DNA from: Adineta vaga
Taxonomy: Eukaryota > Rotifera
DNA length: 64,000 bases
Direction of reading: 5' to 3'
Assembly: GCA_021613535.1 (NCBI GenBank)
Contig: CP075492.1
Span: 19,902,001 to 19,966,000 of the forward strand
Shown here: piece by piece, positions 15,001-30,000 of the stretch
How positions within the stretch are numbered: position 1 is the stretch's first letter
Layout: every line of letters begins with the position of its first letter
Made by a program: the position numbers and the translations under genes
Notes under the pieces: generated by a model
What the model saw: only the letters and a program-made list of their open reading frames with translations
What the model was told of the DNA's origin: nothing
The model's database searches: none

Positions 15001-18000
15001 TCATGAATAGAATAATCAACATATTGAAAGGAATGATCATCATCTATAGGTAATAAATCATCAGTCTGATAGGCAAGAGAAAGATCACGAATAAAGATTA
15101 ATGTAGATGCACCATCAAAAAATGCATGATGAATAGTAAATAATATTAAATCATCTGCATTCAATAAATCATCATCATTGTTAGTTAACAAAGCATCAGA
15201 TCGATAATGGCGAAGAATATGACAATTAATAACATGTCCTTTCGATAGATCAAATAAATCAGATTGATTTAATATTCTTTTCACAATTTCACTCTTTTCA
15301 CTATTCACTTCTTCAAGATTTATCACAATAAAACTACATGATTTCACATTATCAATAAGAACATTTTCATCTAAACAATGTTGTATAATAATACCATTTG
15401 TATCAACATCAAGTGATGTTCGAAGAATATTATGTTTTCTTATGACAGATTCAAATGCATGTTGTAATCGTGCAATCGATATATGATCATTATTAGATGA
15501 AATACTAAAAAGTAATGGAATAACATACATGTTCTGATTATTATTATTGTTGTTGTTCGTAGATGAAAAACGAATTTGTTCATCTAAGAAAATACGTTCT
15601 TGTGCATAGGATGCTTTTGCTATAAACAATAAATTACAAAATATAAAAAAATATAGTTAGAAAATAAGCACTCTATACCTCTAACGAGATGTAATGAAGA
15701 CCAATGATAATTATCGATAGTGAGATTAATATGCATTATATGATGAATTAGTTGAGCATGATTCATGATGGTTGGATGTTGAAATAAATCAGAAATAGAA
15801 AGAGAATTTGTTTCTAAATTAAATTCTATTTTATAACGATGAAATAGTTGCATCATAAGTAATGAATGACCACCAATAGTAAATATATTTGTATTGATTG
15901 AGATTTGTTCGTGTTTGAGTATATCACACCAAATATGATGAATAAGAAGTTCGATTTCATTTGTTGGTTGTGTCAGTTGGATATCATTTGTGAGATGTGT
16001 CGATGGTAGATGAGAAAAGTTAGGTGAAGGAAGAAGTTTCCGATCTATTTTACCATTTGAATTCAATGGTAGTTTGTCAAGTATCATGAATATTGATGGA
16101 ATCATGTGTGATGGTAAATATGATTGACAATGTTGACGTAATTGTGTTTCATTCATATTATCAGAACTTTGAACATAAGCAATTAAATGATCATCACCCC
16201 ATTTCATCACAATACACACAGAAATAGATGATATGTTAAGTAAACATCGTTCTATTTCACCAAGTTCAATACGTTGTCCATGTAATTTGATTTGATGATC
16301 TTTTCTTCCTTGATAATGAAGAAGACCATTACTATCCCTTTTGACGAGATCACCTGTTCGATAATATATTTCACTATCGATTTCAATAAATGCTTTTGAT
16401 GTCAAATCATCACGTCCAAGATAGCCAGCAAACACGCATACTCCTCCGATGTACAGTTCACCTTCTTCGTCAAGAATAGTAACTTGCATGTATATATCCA
16501 AGATAAGACATAAATAGTTTGGCATCGCTAGACCGATTGGTATCACTGTTTTGTTTCCTAATGCAGTAATGGGTTGAAATGTTGAATTGATTGTTTCTGC
16601 TGGCCCATATATGTTCCATGTCAGACATTTTTCTTCGGTATAATTTGTTAATAAGTTACTTAGATCGATAGTAAATGCTTCACCTGGTGAAAGAAAACAA
16701 GTTTGAGAATAGAATAGTCTATTTTAATATTTCTTACCGCTAATACAAAGAGACCTTAAACATAAACTCTGAATCAACTGGGAAGTGTCAATAAAAAAAG
16801 AGAACAAGGCTCGGAACAGACTTGGTACAGCTTGTATACAATTTATCTGTTTTTGTTTTATCACTTTAGTAAAATACTCGAGATCCAATATTCCGTCAGG
16901 ACGAAGCATAACTAATGTTCCACCAATGATTACTGTTCCCATTATTTCTAAAAGATGAACATCAAAAGAGCAGCGTACAGTTTGCGCAACGATGTCATTC
17001 CTATTAACCGCATCGATGGAAACCATTGATTGCATACATTCAAAAATATTTCCATGTCGAATTTGGATCTATCAACAAAAGAAATAACGACATAATGTAA
17101 ACTTATTACCTTCAGTACTAACCGCTTTTGGTGTTCCAGTTGAACCACTTGTAAAGATGATGTAAGCTATGTTATGAGATGTCACTCTTATACTTGATAA
17201 TTCATCAATATCAACATTATTCTCCATATCATTGTTAGTTAATATAGAATCCATATTAACTAAGATAATATTATCATTAAACTTCTCTTTAGTCAATGAA
17301 TGAACAAGAACAAGACGAGATTGAGTTTGTTCTATGAGAGAATATAATCGATGTTGTGGATCTCGTGCTGATAATGGACAATAAACACTACCAATCATTT
17401 CAATGGCCATTATACCAATAACCTATTCAAGATCAATATTCATTCTCATTCTCATTCTCATTCTCATCAACTACTCACCATTGATATACTTCTCTCGACA
17501 CATTGACAAATTATTTCACCTACACAAATATGATATTCATTGAGTAGATTCGAAGATAACAATTGAACATAATACAAAAGTTCAGAATATGTCAAAGATT
17601 GATCATCTAATTCAACAGCTAACTTTTGTGGATATATCTTTGCTTTCGAAGCAAACTCATGATGAATACAATTAGTAGTAGTCGAAGAAGAAGGAAATGA
17701 TATTTGTGTTTGATTTAGAGATTGTATTAGAAATTGTTCATTTGGTAACAGTAATGATAACTCATAGATTGATGTCTCTTTTCTAGTAGTATGAATAGAT
17801 GTCGATAAATGATGTAACATTGAATGAAATTGATGTGAAATCTTTTCAATTGTCTTCACATTGAATAAATCAAGAGATGCATTGATTGTGCATGAGAGTT
17901 CATTCATATCTAGATTATGTTGATAACTAACGATAAAATCAAATTTACTCATGATTTCATCTTCACTAATCTTAAGTGACAATGGTACTAAAGAAAGTTG

Positions 18001-21000
18001 ACTATCACCAATTCTTATTTCATTATTGTTGTTATATGATATGAATTCAAATGATATGTCGAGAAATGCAGGATGTAATATATTAGGATGTTGATCAAGG
18101 ATACGTTGAAGTGGAAAATATGAATATTTCATACTATTTCTTATCATTTCACTAACATAATCGAGTAGTTGACAAAAAGACCAATGAGAATCTAATTGGC
18201 ATCGTAATGGAATAGCATTTACAAACATACCAATCACTGACTTGAGTTCATCTCTATATCGACCATGTGTATTCATTCCAATGCATAGATCATTTTCTCT
18301 ATTTGTTAATTTAAATAAGAAGATGTAGTAGATTGCAAGAGATAGATGTTCGATGGAATGATTGTGTGCGGATGCATAGGAAAGAAGATGACGTGAAAGA
18401 TCTTGACCAAAATCAAAAGAAATGAATGTTCCACGACCTGTTCGATGTTCATTTACAAGACGATATCGATCATATGGTAATGATAAAGATTGATCAAGTT
18501 TGCAATCATAAAGAGTATCATGCCAAAACAGATTTGCGCCACTCATCGGCATTTGTCGTTCAATAACAGCATCTAGATGAAAAAGAAAGAATCGATGAAT
18601 TAAGAAAGAAATAGAGTTTTAGTTACAATCAACATAACGTGGAATAGTATCATCGGTGTTAGATAGTTGACTTGTTGTATATGCTTGATTAAGATCATGA
18701 AGAAACACATTCATTGATGGAACATCAAAAGTAGCATGATGAAAATTGAAAATAATTACATCTTTGTCAGAGAGAAGATCATTTGAAGAGATGTGTTTGT
18801 AGTAAATAAGATGACATCGAAAGACAAGACCTTGAGCTAGATGAAAAAGTTGAGGATTACGTTTTTCTTCATGTATTATATTAGTGAGTTGTTGATGTGT
18901 TTCATAAGTGCTTTGAATAAATGTAAATAATGTATTGTTATCATTGTTCGAAGTCATGATTTGTTGCATGAGTGAATTATTGTCTTTGTGAAAGGTTAAT
19001 GAGGTACGAAGTGATTCATGTTTTGTAAGAAGTAGTTGAAGAGCATCACGAAGATGTGGTACTGATAAGTTATGGTCTGAGTGGAGACGATAAACAAATG
19101 GCATATTGTGAATTGTCGGAAAGGATTGATCTGTATGAAAATATATTTGATTATCATGCCATATCCGATATTGTGCAAAAGATGCTGGTGCTAGAATAAA
19201 GGCAATCATGATTCAGTGTTTTTCAGATAACTAAAGACAACGATCATCAAATGATGTTGGGTATTCGTAGTCTAATTTTTTCCAGTAGGTTGCTTCTCTA
19301 AGTACATAGTAGATTTTTGCATGTTAATACTACACGCTAAATAAAAAAGACGTATTACGAAACCTATCGAAAAGGTTCTGTAAATGTCAAAAGCTTCAGA
19401 ATGCGTTGATAAAGCGAAAGAAATGGTTTTGAAAATGTACGAACTCTTAAAAGGATCTAACCGCGGGTACACGCCCCGAACCATCGTCTACGAAACCTCT
19501 TCAAGTTTCGTACAGGGAAAAAAGGTTTCATATCTGCTCACGAAACCTTATTGCATTCGTATAAAACCACAGTGCTGAACCCCAAGATTTCGCATTTTCT
19601 GACGGAGCCGTTTTTTCGCCGTACAAAACTCAAAATGCTTTCGCAGATGATGGTTCGGAGCGTGTACCCGCGCTCAGATGCTTTTAAGGGTTCGTAGATT
19701 TTGAAAACCATTTCTTTCGATTTGTCAACGCATTCTGAAGCTTTTGACATTTACGGAACCTTTTCGATGGGTTTGGTAATACACCTTTTTTTATTTAGAG
19801 TGTACGTTAACCTTCGTTTTTGTGTACTCAAAACAAGGGGAAAAGGCAGACTTGAAGTACAAAAGTATGTCAAAGTACAAAAGCAGTTCAAAGTATGTAG
19901 AAGTAGTCGAAGTAGCTGAAAGTACTTGAAGTAGCTGAAAGTACGTATAAAGTAGCGTAAAGTACTTAAAAGTGATTCCAGGTACTTATAAAGTAGCTGA
20001 AAATATGCGTAAAGTTCGCAAAAGTACTTCAAAGTCCAAAAGTCTGCCTTTTCCCCCTTGACTTGAAAAGTGAGTACACCTCTAGAAGCGGTCTGTATGT
20101 CTGTCCGTCCGTCCGGTAATTCGATAACTCTGCACAACTACATTCGATCGAGCTGAAATTTTTGTGCGTAGAGTTGTCTCATCAATATCTTAGTCGAGTT
20201 CGAAGATGAGCTTAATCGATTTTTGTCATTGCTGACTTACAGAAAAATTTCCCAATATCTCTATGTATAAAGTAGCCTGTTTCGCTGTCTGTTTGCCTAT
20301 TCGCTACCCATTCATTTTCTCAAAAAGCTAAGGTCACAATGTGGTTGGCATCATCAGGGTGAGTGTAACGAATCAATGAAAAAACGTCACATGCTTATAA
20401 TTATTTGTCCTTACTTTGCACTTTGCCCCTTTTGTCCTTCGGAAGAGTATATAAGTGATCAGAGATCCAAGCAGGTCAGTATTTTATAAACCTCGCCTGC
20501 CTTCGTGTGAAGGCCTGATTATTTTTTATCCCAATAATATAACAACAATAACAGTAACTTTATTGTTCGATTCTGCAGAACTTCTCGAGACTGACTTGAA
20601 TAAATTAGATGATTACACTGAAAACTCTGTGCGATGAAAATGAATGAAGCATCTCGGTATTTACAGTGTAGACTAGCTTGTTTTTTCTTCGTTACCAGGA
20701 TGACATAAGAGTTGAAGTGAAACATGAAAAAGTTGCTTTAGAATTGCTCTTTAGTTATTGATAGTCAAGAAACACTTAGAGTAACTTATAGGAAGCTTGA
20801 ACTAAGAAGTAACTAATCTGCAGAAAAACAAACCGACGAAATTTTAGTATCCATCATTAATAAAATGTTAACATGAAAGAGTGAGGTTTTCAACAGAATA
20901 CCGTATTTTAGATCAAATAAGAACTGCCGTTTACAAGAAAAAGAACAAAGTAGTATAGTAACAACATAGGGATAAATCATATTTCTGGTTTATGAACATT

Positions 21001-24000
21001 CTGGATGAATCTGATAGATAAAAAAGTCTCCTGGCGTATTGTGACCAAGAGACATTCGATCCCCATTAACCACTTAATCTGTGTCAGACAATGCTGCTTC
21101 GTCTGGGTCGAATCAACGTGAAACTGAAAATATTCATCAGCAAGTAATGATGAATCATGAGTTGCCTAGTTCGAATTATAATATAAATGCACATTTAGCT
21201 CAATAATATCACTTCGAAAATAAATGACAAAACTTGAACTAGATTGTTTCTATAAAACAGGAATACTTTTTCTTCTATCTATAATTAATTATAACTCTCG
21301 TAGAGTATATTTCTGCAAAAATAGGAATAGGTAGGAATAGTTTTATTTCAGTTGGTATTCAATACAATACAAAAATATACACATATATATATATCTATTT
21401 ATGAATTTTATTTACTGAAAACAAAAGCTAAATCTTGATCTACCAACAACTATGTCTATAAACGCTTTTACAAAATCATCATTTATATTCGAAGTCGAAT
21501 TAGGCAGCTACTCTGATGAATATGTGAACTCGTGTCGATGAGCTTTCGACAATGATATAAGATTTAAATATATTTAAGTATTTTTTATATTATTTTCAAA
21601 TATCTATCTATTTTGTCACATCTGAATACTACCTTGAAGATGACCTTATCTGCATCTTTTTTACTGATCACATACGAAGAAATAAAGGAAAGCGCTGTTC
21701 CATCAACACTAAATCTTCTTCTATCAAAAATTATCTCAGTGAAAGTCAGCAGAAAGACGTTAGTGACTTTCAGCTAAGACTTCTTTGTATTATTTCACTT
21801 TATCAAAGTAATTTTTTGTGTGTTAATTGGTGAAAAATGTAGAAATTCATTCAAAAGCATGATTTCTCTTAATTTGAAGGCTTCAGATGAACATAATCCA
21901 GCTATCAACAATATGTTATTGAGAACAGATTGAGTACCTGGTACTTTTTCAAGTGTACGGAGAAACGGAGCGCATAACTAGAATCAATTGATGTGTCCGT
22001 CCATCGGTTCGTTTACACGATAACTCCCGAAAGGCTAATCCAATTATGATGAAATTTGCTAGAGTATTGTCACATCAATATCTCGCTCGAGTACGAAGAT
22101 GAGTCGAATTCGACGAGTCATTACTGACTTATTGAAAAAATACTGATGTTTCCCTATATCTTCTATCTCATACATTTTTTGCAGTACACACAATTTTCGG
22201 ATAAAATCCGAAGTTTCCGCATTTATTTCCTGATACAATAAAGTATATACAACACATCGTTAATCTCGCAAAAGGTTTAAGTTTTATAGACAATCTTAAC
22301 TACTTTCTATACTAACAAAGTAAAGTATTCTGGTAAAATAAGGTAACAACACCATAGCTTGCATGTAGAAAAAAGATTCGCGCAAATATTATTGCTTTTC
22401 ATTGTATATTTTTTATTAGTGCATTGTTAGTCTTCATTAAGCCGTCATGGTTGGTTGATTACGTTGTTCGACACGTAAATACAAGGTACTGTGTTCAAAC
22501 CTCAGTATGTTGGACAGAAGACAGTGCAGATGCCACCGTTCGTAAAAAGAAAAAGACGGTAGAACCCGGCTGTATGTGGAAAAAATAAATAATAACCGCG
22601 GCCGGCCCCTTCGGGGATCAACCCTATGGGACGTTATTATTATTATTAGTCCTCATTGCAAAACTGTTTCTGACACGTATCTAATTGCGGCCGAACTCAT
22701 CAAAAACACCATTTAGGGCCTTTGTTTTCTGAACATTTACATTAGCACATACTAATAAACATTCACTATGTACTTTTATATCTGCAACTCCATAAAAATT
22801 CTGTTTTGAAGTTTCATTTAATTGCATCAGAAGATGTACAGAATGTATTACACTTCTGCTACTATACAAAAATTCCACTACATCGTATTTCGGTTTAGCT
22901 AAAACGAAAGTAGAATTTGGAGTAGTGTTTTGTTGAAAATGCACATGATAAACATATTTCGAAGAAGAAAAGTCTTTATGGAAAATAGATTACTAGGTAA
23001 ATTCTACTGTGAAGATCGGAACTCATAACAAAATTATTAGTCTTGAAATCGAAATGATATAAGTTCTGTTAGTGTGAACAGAATGTGCAATCTAAAAAAG
23101 AGGAATTTTACCGAACCTATATCGAGGAGAAGATCCTTTGGCGTTTCGTATCGATTTACTGAACCAAAAAAAGTCATTAGAATGTTCACCAATCTTTTTT
23201 TAGATCAGCAAATCGTACAAAACCTCAAAGGATCTTCCGTTCGATACAGGTTGGGTAAAATTCATCTTTTTTTAGAATATAGTTGTACATAAAAATAAAT
23301 GCTTAAAATACAATATTCTTAAAGTCAATTGGTGAGCATTCTTTCCTTCATACATACATCATATGGTGAACTTATTTACTATAAACCACATCAACATTTA
23401 CTTTTCGATAACTAGAAACATAGAAAACGAAAAATCATACCTTTATTCATGATATTTTTCGATCTATGAAACACTTTTGCTTGTATTTCGTCAACTTCTT
23501 CTGACAGGATAAGACTAAGTTTCGATATAGGTGTGAAACATGTATCCATTCGATCAATCATTTGTCTTGATGAGAACAATTGTTCCAAACAAAATGAAAA
23601 TCTTCGAGTTATACTAACAACTGTTATCTTATCAAACAAATCATTAGAACAAACCAAACTAAATAATAATTTATTGTCTTTCAACGTTGGATTATAAGTA
23701 AATGATAGCATAAAGTCAAATAGAGCTACTCTGCAGGACTCATCCAACGACACGCCTTCTAAATTTATACCGCTTAAACGTAAATGGTTCATATCTTCAA
23801 ACGCGTTAACAAAAAGAAACACTGTTTCAAGAAATGAAGCATTTGATTGATTAACATGTAGATCACTAAGAATATGTTGAAGTGGATAATGAGAATGTTC
23901 AAGTATTGATAAACATTTCTCTTGTACATATGTAACAACTTCATTGAATGACCAATGATGATCAAGTTGAATACGATATGGTAATGTTGACACAAACATT

Positions 24001-27000
24001 CCTATCACATTGATGATTTCACTTCGATATCGATTAGCATTTATACTAGCAATACATATATCATTTTCATGATGAGTTAATTTGAATAGAAAGACATAAA
24101 ATATCGAGAGTCCAAGTTGAAAAAGTGTCAGATGATGTGATGAGGCATAATTTAGAAATGATGTACATATATCATCATCAAAAGTAATTTCAACAGTAGA
24201 AGCTAAGCCTGTTCGTTGATTCGTTGATAAACGAGATCGATCAATTGGTAATAATAATTGATGATCAAGATTATATCCTTTGAGCTCTGATCGCCAGAAG
24301 TGTTGAGATAATGTCATATCCATAATATGTTCATGAATAGAATAATCAACATATTGAAAGGAATGATCATCATCTATAGGTAATAAATCATCAGTCTGAT
24401 AGGCAAGAGAAAGATCACGAATAAAGATTAATGTAGATGCACCATCAAAAAATGCATGATGAATAGTAAATAATATCAAATCATCTGCATTCAATAAATC
24501 ATCATCATTGTTAGTTAACAAAGCATCAGATCGATAATGGCGAAGAATATGACAATTAATAACATGTCCTTTCGATAGATCAAATAAATCAGATTGATTT
24601 AATATTCTTTTCACAATTTCACTCTTTTCACTATTCACTTCTTCAAGATTTATCACAATAAAACTACATGATTTCACATTATCAATAAGAACATTTTCAT
24701 CTAAACAATGTTGTATAATAATACCATTTGTATCAACATCAAGTGATGTTCGAAGAATATTATGTTTTCTTATGACAGATTCAAATGCATGTTGTAATCG
24801 TGCAATCGATATATGATCATTATTAGATGAAATACTAAAAAGTAATGGAATAACATACATGTTCTGATTATTATTATTGTTGTTGTTCGTAGATGAAAAA
24901 CGAATTTGTTCATCTAAGAAAATGCGTTCTTGAGCAAAGGATGCTTTAGCTGAAATGAAAAGTAGAATGTGATTATGAGAATGCTTTTCAAATTATACTA
25001 GTTACCTGTAAGGATATTTAATGAACGCCAAGAATGATCATCTTTACTCAATTCGGTATTGAGAATCTGATGAATTAGTTGAGCATGATTCATGATGGTT
25101 GGATGTTGAAATAAATCAGAAATAGAAAGAGAATTTGTTTCTAAATTAAATTCTATTTTATAACGATGAAATAGTTGCATCATAAGTAATGAATGTCCAC
25201 CAAGAGTAAATATATTTGTATTAATTGAGATTTGCTTTTGTTTGAGTATATCACACCAAATTTGATGAATAAGCAGTTCGATTTCATTTGTTGGTTCTAA
25301 GAATTCGTTAGTGTTGTTAAGTTTAGTAGAAGCAAGAGAAACAGAATCAGGTAATGGAAGAGACTTTCGATCGACTTTTACCATTTGAATTCAATGGTAG
25401 TTTGTCAAGTATCATGAATATTGATGGAATCATATGTGGTGGTAGATGTGATTGGCAATATTCGCGTAATTCGTCTTCATTTACGAGCGAACTTTGAACA
25501 TAAGCAACTAAATGATCTTCACCCCATTTCATAACAATACACACAGATATAGATGATATGTTAAGTAAACATCGTTCGATTTCACCAAGTTCAATTCTTT
25601 GACCATGTAATTTGATTTGATGATCTTTTCTTCCTTGATAATGAAGAAGACCATTACTATCCCTTTTGACGAGATCACCTGTTCGATAATATATTTCACT
25701 ATCGATTTCAATAAATGCTTTTGATGTCAAATCATCACGTCCAAGATAGCCAGCAAAGACACCAACTCCTCCTACAAACAATTCAGCTTCTTCATTGATC
25801 ATCACATTTTGCAAGAATTCATCTAGAACTAGAGTTCGATAATTTGCAAGGGGTGCACCTATGGGAATGCTCTGTATATTGGATGATATGTTGATATCAT
25901 AGAATGTACAGTCAATAGTTGTTTCCGCTGGTCCATATAGATTCCATAGAAGACAGTTTTGCAAATTGATGTTTTTGATTGAATCAATCAATTTAATCGT
26001 GAAAGGTTCACCTATAAATGAAAAATCAAATGAGTTAAGATGAAGAAACAACTAGATGTTATTTGCTCACCACTACTGCAAAGTGATCGAAGATATGCGA
26101 AGCCATCAGACATATTACATAGTTTCACAAAAGCGAAAAAACTCTGTAATAAACTCGGTACAGCATGCATATATGTGATTTGTTTATTTCGTAAAACTTC
26201 ATATAAATAATCAAAATCAATTGTTCCTCTTGGATGAAGCATAACTAATGTGGCACCATGGATTAAAATACCAAGTATTTCTTGAACATGAATATCAAAT
26301 GAACATCGTGCCATTTGTATAGCTATATCGTATTGATTGAATGAATCAATAAAAGTTAAAGAATCGATACATTTAACGAAATTCTCATGTCGAACTTGAG
26401 CCTACAAAGAAGAAGAGTAAAAACAGTTAAATATTTAAAAAAAAGAAGGAAACAATTAACAAACCGCTTTTGGTATTCCAGTTGAACCACTTGTAAAGAT
26501 GATGTAAGCTATGTTATGAGATGTCACTCTTATACTTGATAATTCATCAATATCAACATTATTCTCCATATCATTGTTAGTTAATATAGAATCCATATTA
26601 ACTAAGATAATATTATCATTAAACTTCTCTTTAGTCAATGAATGAACAAGAACAAGACGAGATTGAGTTTGTTCTATGAGAGAATATAATCGATGTTGTG
26701 GATCTCGTGCTGATAATGGACAATAAACACTACCAATCATTTCAATGGCCATTATACCAATAACCTATTCAAGATCAATATTCATTCTCATTCTCATTCT
26801 CATTCTCATCAACTACTCACCATTGATATACTTCTCTCGACACATTGACAAATTATTTCACCTACACAAATATGATATTCATTGAGTAGATTCGAAGATA
26901 ACAATTGAACATAATACAATAGTTCAGAATATGTCAAAGATTGATCATCTAATTCAACAGCTAACTTTTGTGGATATATCTTTGCTTTCGAAGCAAACTC

Positions 27001-30000
27001 ATGATGAATACAATTAGTAGTAGTCGAAGAAGAAGGAAATGATATTTGTGTTTGATTTAGAGATTGTATTAGAAATTGTTCATTTGGTAACAGTAATGAT
27101 AACTCATAGATTGATGTCTCTTTTCTAGTAGTATGAATAGATGTCGATAAATGATGTAACATTGAATGAAATTGATGTGAAATCTTTTCAATTGTCTTCA
27201 CATTGAATAAATCAAGAGATGCATTGATTGTGCATGAGAGTTCATTCATATCTAGATTATGTTGATAACTAACGATAAAATCAAATTTACTCATGATTTC
27301 ATCTTCACTAATCTTAAGTGACAATGGTACTAAAGAAAGTGGACTATCACCAATTCTTATTTCATTATTGTTGTTATATGATATGAATTCAAATGATATG
27401 TCGAGAAATGCAGGATGTAATATATTAGGATGTTGATCAAGGATACGTTGAAGTGGAAAATATGAATATTTCATACTATTTCTTATCATTTCACTAACAT
27501 AATCGAGTAGTTGACAAAAAGACCAATGAGAATCTAATTGGCATCGTAATGGAATAGCATTTACAAACATACCAATCACTGACTTGAGTTCATCTCTATA
27601 TCGACCATGTGTATTCATTCCAATGCATAGATCATTTTCTCTATTTGTTAATTTAAATAAGAAGATGTAGTAGATAGCAAGAGATAGATGTTCGATGGAA
27701 TGATTGTGTGCGGATGCATAGGAAAGAAGATGACGTGAAAGATCTTGACCAAAATCAAAAGAAATGAATGTTCCACGACCTGTTCGATGTTCATTTACAA
27801 GACGATATCGATCATATGGTAATGATAAAGATCGATCAAGTTTGCAATCATAAAGAGTATCATGCCAAAACAGATTTGCGCCACTCATCGGCATTTGTCG
27901 TTCAATAACAGCATCTAGATGAAAAAGAAAGAATCGATGAATTAAGAAAGAAATAGAGTTTTAGTTACAATCAACATAACGTGGAATAGTATCATCGGTG
28001 TTAGATAGTTGACTTGTTGTATATGCTTGATTAAGATCATGAAGAAACACATTCATTGATGGAACATCAAAAGTAGCATGATGAAAATTGAAAATGATTA
28101 CATCTTTGTCAGAGAGAAGATCATTTGAAGAGATGTGTTTGTAGTAAATAAGATGGCATCGAAAGACAAGACCTTGAGCTAGATGAAAAAGTTGAGGATT
28201 GTATTTTTCATCGTATAAGATTTCATGAAGTTGTTGATGTGTTTCATAAGTGCTTTGAATAAATGTAAATAATGTATTGTTATCATTGTTCGAAGTCATG
28301 ATTTGTTGCATGAGTGAATTATTGTCTTTGTGAAAGGTTAATGAGGTACGAAGTGATTCATGTTTTGTAAGAAGTAGTTGAAGAGCATCACGAAGATGTG
28401 GTACTGATAAGTTATGGTCTGAGTGGAGACGATAAACAAAAGGCATATTGTAGATTGCTACTTGTGGTTTCTCAGGATCGAAACGAATTTGTTCATCAGG
28501 CCAAATACGAGTTTGTGTATATGAAGCTGGAGCTACAACGATGAAAATTCCTTATTAGCTCGTTGGCGACGCGTGACGTATATCTACGTCCGCGTTCCAA
28601 TCAGCTCATGGTTGCTTTGCATGTAGCTCTTTGAATATTCATGTGATCTACGCTAATACAATGGTATCATATTAAAGGAATAGCGATATGATGATCTTCT
28701 TGTCACAATGGCTTTCGTCTAATTTAGCAGATAGATTGAACTTTTATTCTTTATGAGCAAAGAAAGATTTGTTGGTGATACAAGGATTTCTATCAGTGTT
28801 GATTGCGTCGATTTAAATAAGTTTTAGGTCGACAGCATCTCCATTAATAGTTATTTTTCATAGATAGAAGAACATTTAGTTATAGTATTGCAAGCTACTC
28901 TTTATTTGAAGTAAAGGATATTTGAACAGTGGTCACTTCTACTACAATTTAAATGTTAAAAATATGAATTAGTATGAAATGTATCTTGTTGTATAAATAT
29001 TTTTATTGGATACATTCTTTTACTCAGTTTTTGGCGAATTAAACTCTTGGAAACATTATATGTGAGTACATCTGTATGAATTCCATTGTTATGTATTCAA
29101 AATGATCGAAACTGATAGAGGTATTTTAGCCAAATTATAAATACAAAGAGATAACGTAGGTGGATAGATAGTGAAATATTCTGGTAGTATACTGCAGTCG
29201 TTCAAACAGGCCAACATGTTATAGGCTTGATCTTTCTTTATCCTCATAATATAATATTAATGACAACAGAGACTTTATTGTTCAATTCCACTGAAGTTTT
29301 CGAGACCAATATAAACAAATTACAGGATTACATTTAAGTCTCTGCACAGATGGATTAATCGAAATGTTTCGGTATTTATCATGCTGAATGTCTTGCATTT
29401 TCTTCGTTCCCAAAATGATATAAGACTTAGAGTAAAACTTAAAAGAAACATGAACTACGAAGTAACTAATCTGCAGGAAAAAAGGTCGACGAAATTTTAC
29501 TATTCATCAGCATTGAGGTTTCAATACAGATGAAGAAGATTTTCAACAGAATACTGCACTGTAGATTAAACAATTACGGTTAAATCTGGTTACAGCTAGA
29601 GTACTATGAGCAAGAGACAATTGATTATTGTAAATCGCTAAATATGTATCTGGAAGTGCTCCTTCATATTATTTTACAATATCTGTCTGTTTTGTCGCAT
29701 TTGAATATCACCCTGAAGATAACGTTATCTGCATCCTTTTTACTCCTCACGATCGGATATTTTTTAACAGTATACTGAACTCTCAGATAATCATAACAAT
29801 TGATAATTATGGGTGGATAATGCAATAGGAATATGTATGAGATGAAATTATACGACCATCAAACTTACAATTTGCTCGTAGAGATCTATATGAATAAGAA
29901 AATGTCTATCGCCCACTCCTGTGACAAAAGTCAGCTGTTTCTCCTTCTTTGCACAGACTTTTGACGTCATGCTCATGATAAATCCTTATAAGATCGAACT

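Larger units (their letters stand above)
19191..23440 (-). other. Long intron, module 2 (repeat-rich)
   Basis: This phase-1 intron of 4,250 bp has an acceptor reading TTCTAG. It holds a foldback element (23091-23277), a SINE-like unit (22436-22650), two dispersed-repeat copies, a CAAGGGG MITE (19834-20060) and a large foldback (19323-19812). An 87-codon minus-strand ORF at 22681-22944 has no recognisable domain. Apart from these I see nothing coding. Confidence 0.75.

Noticed and set aside
19384-19750. Opposed short ORFs beginning MSKASECVDK
   Set aside because: They exist on both strands only because the DNA is an inverted repeat. No evidence of a protein.
23441-24949. CA domains as epimerisation domains (T-E-C order)
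   Set aside because: The position before a C domain fits an E domain, but CA has C-type motifs (SxAQxRI, YVDYSIHEH, IGMFVSTLPYR) and I found no E-type motifs such as the NYLG end.
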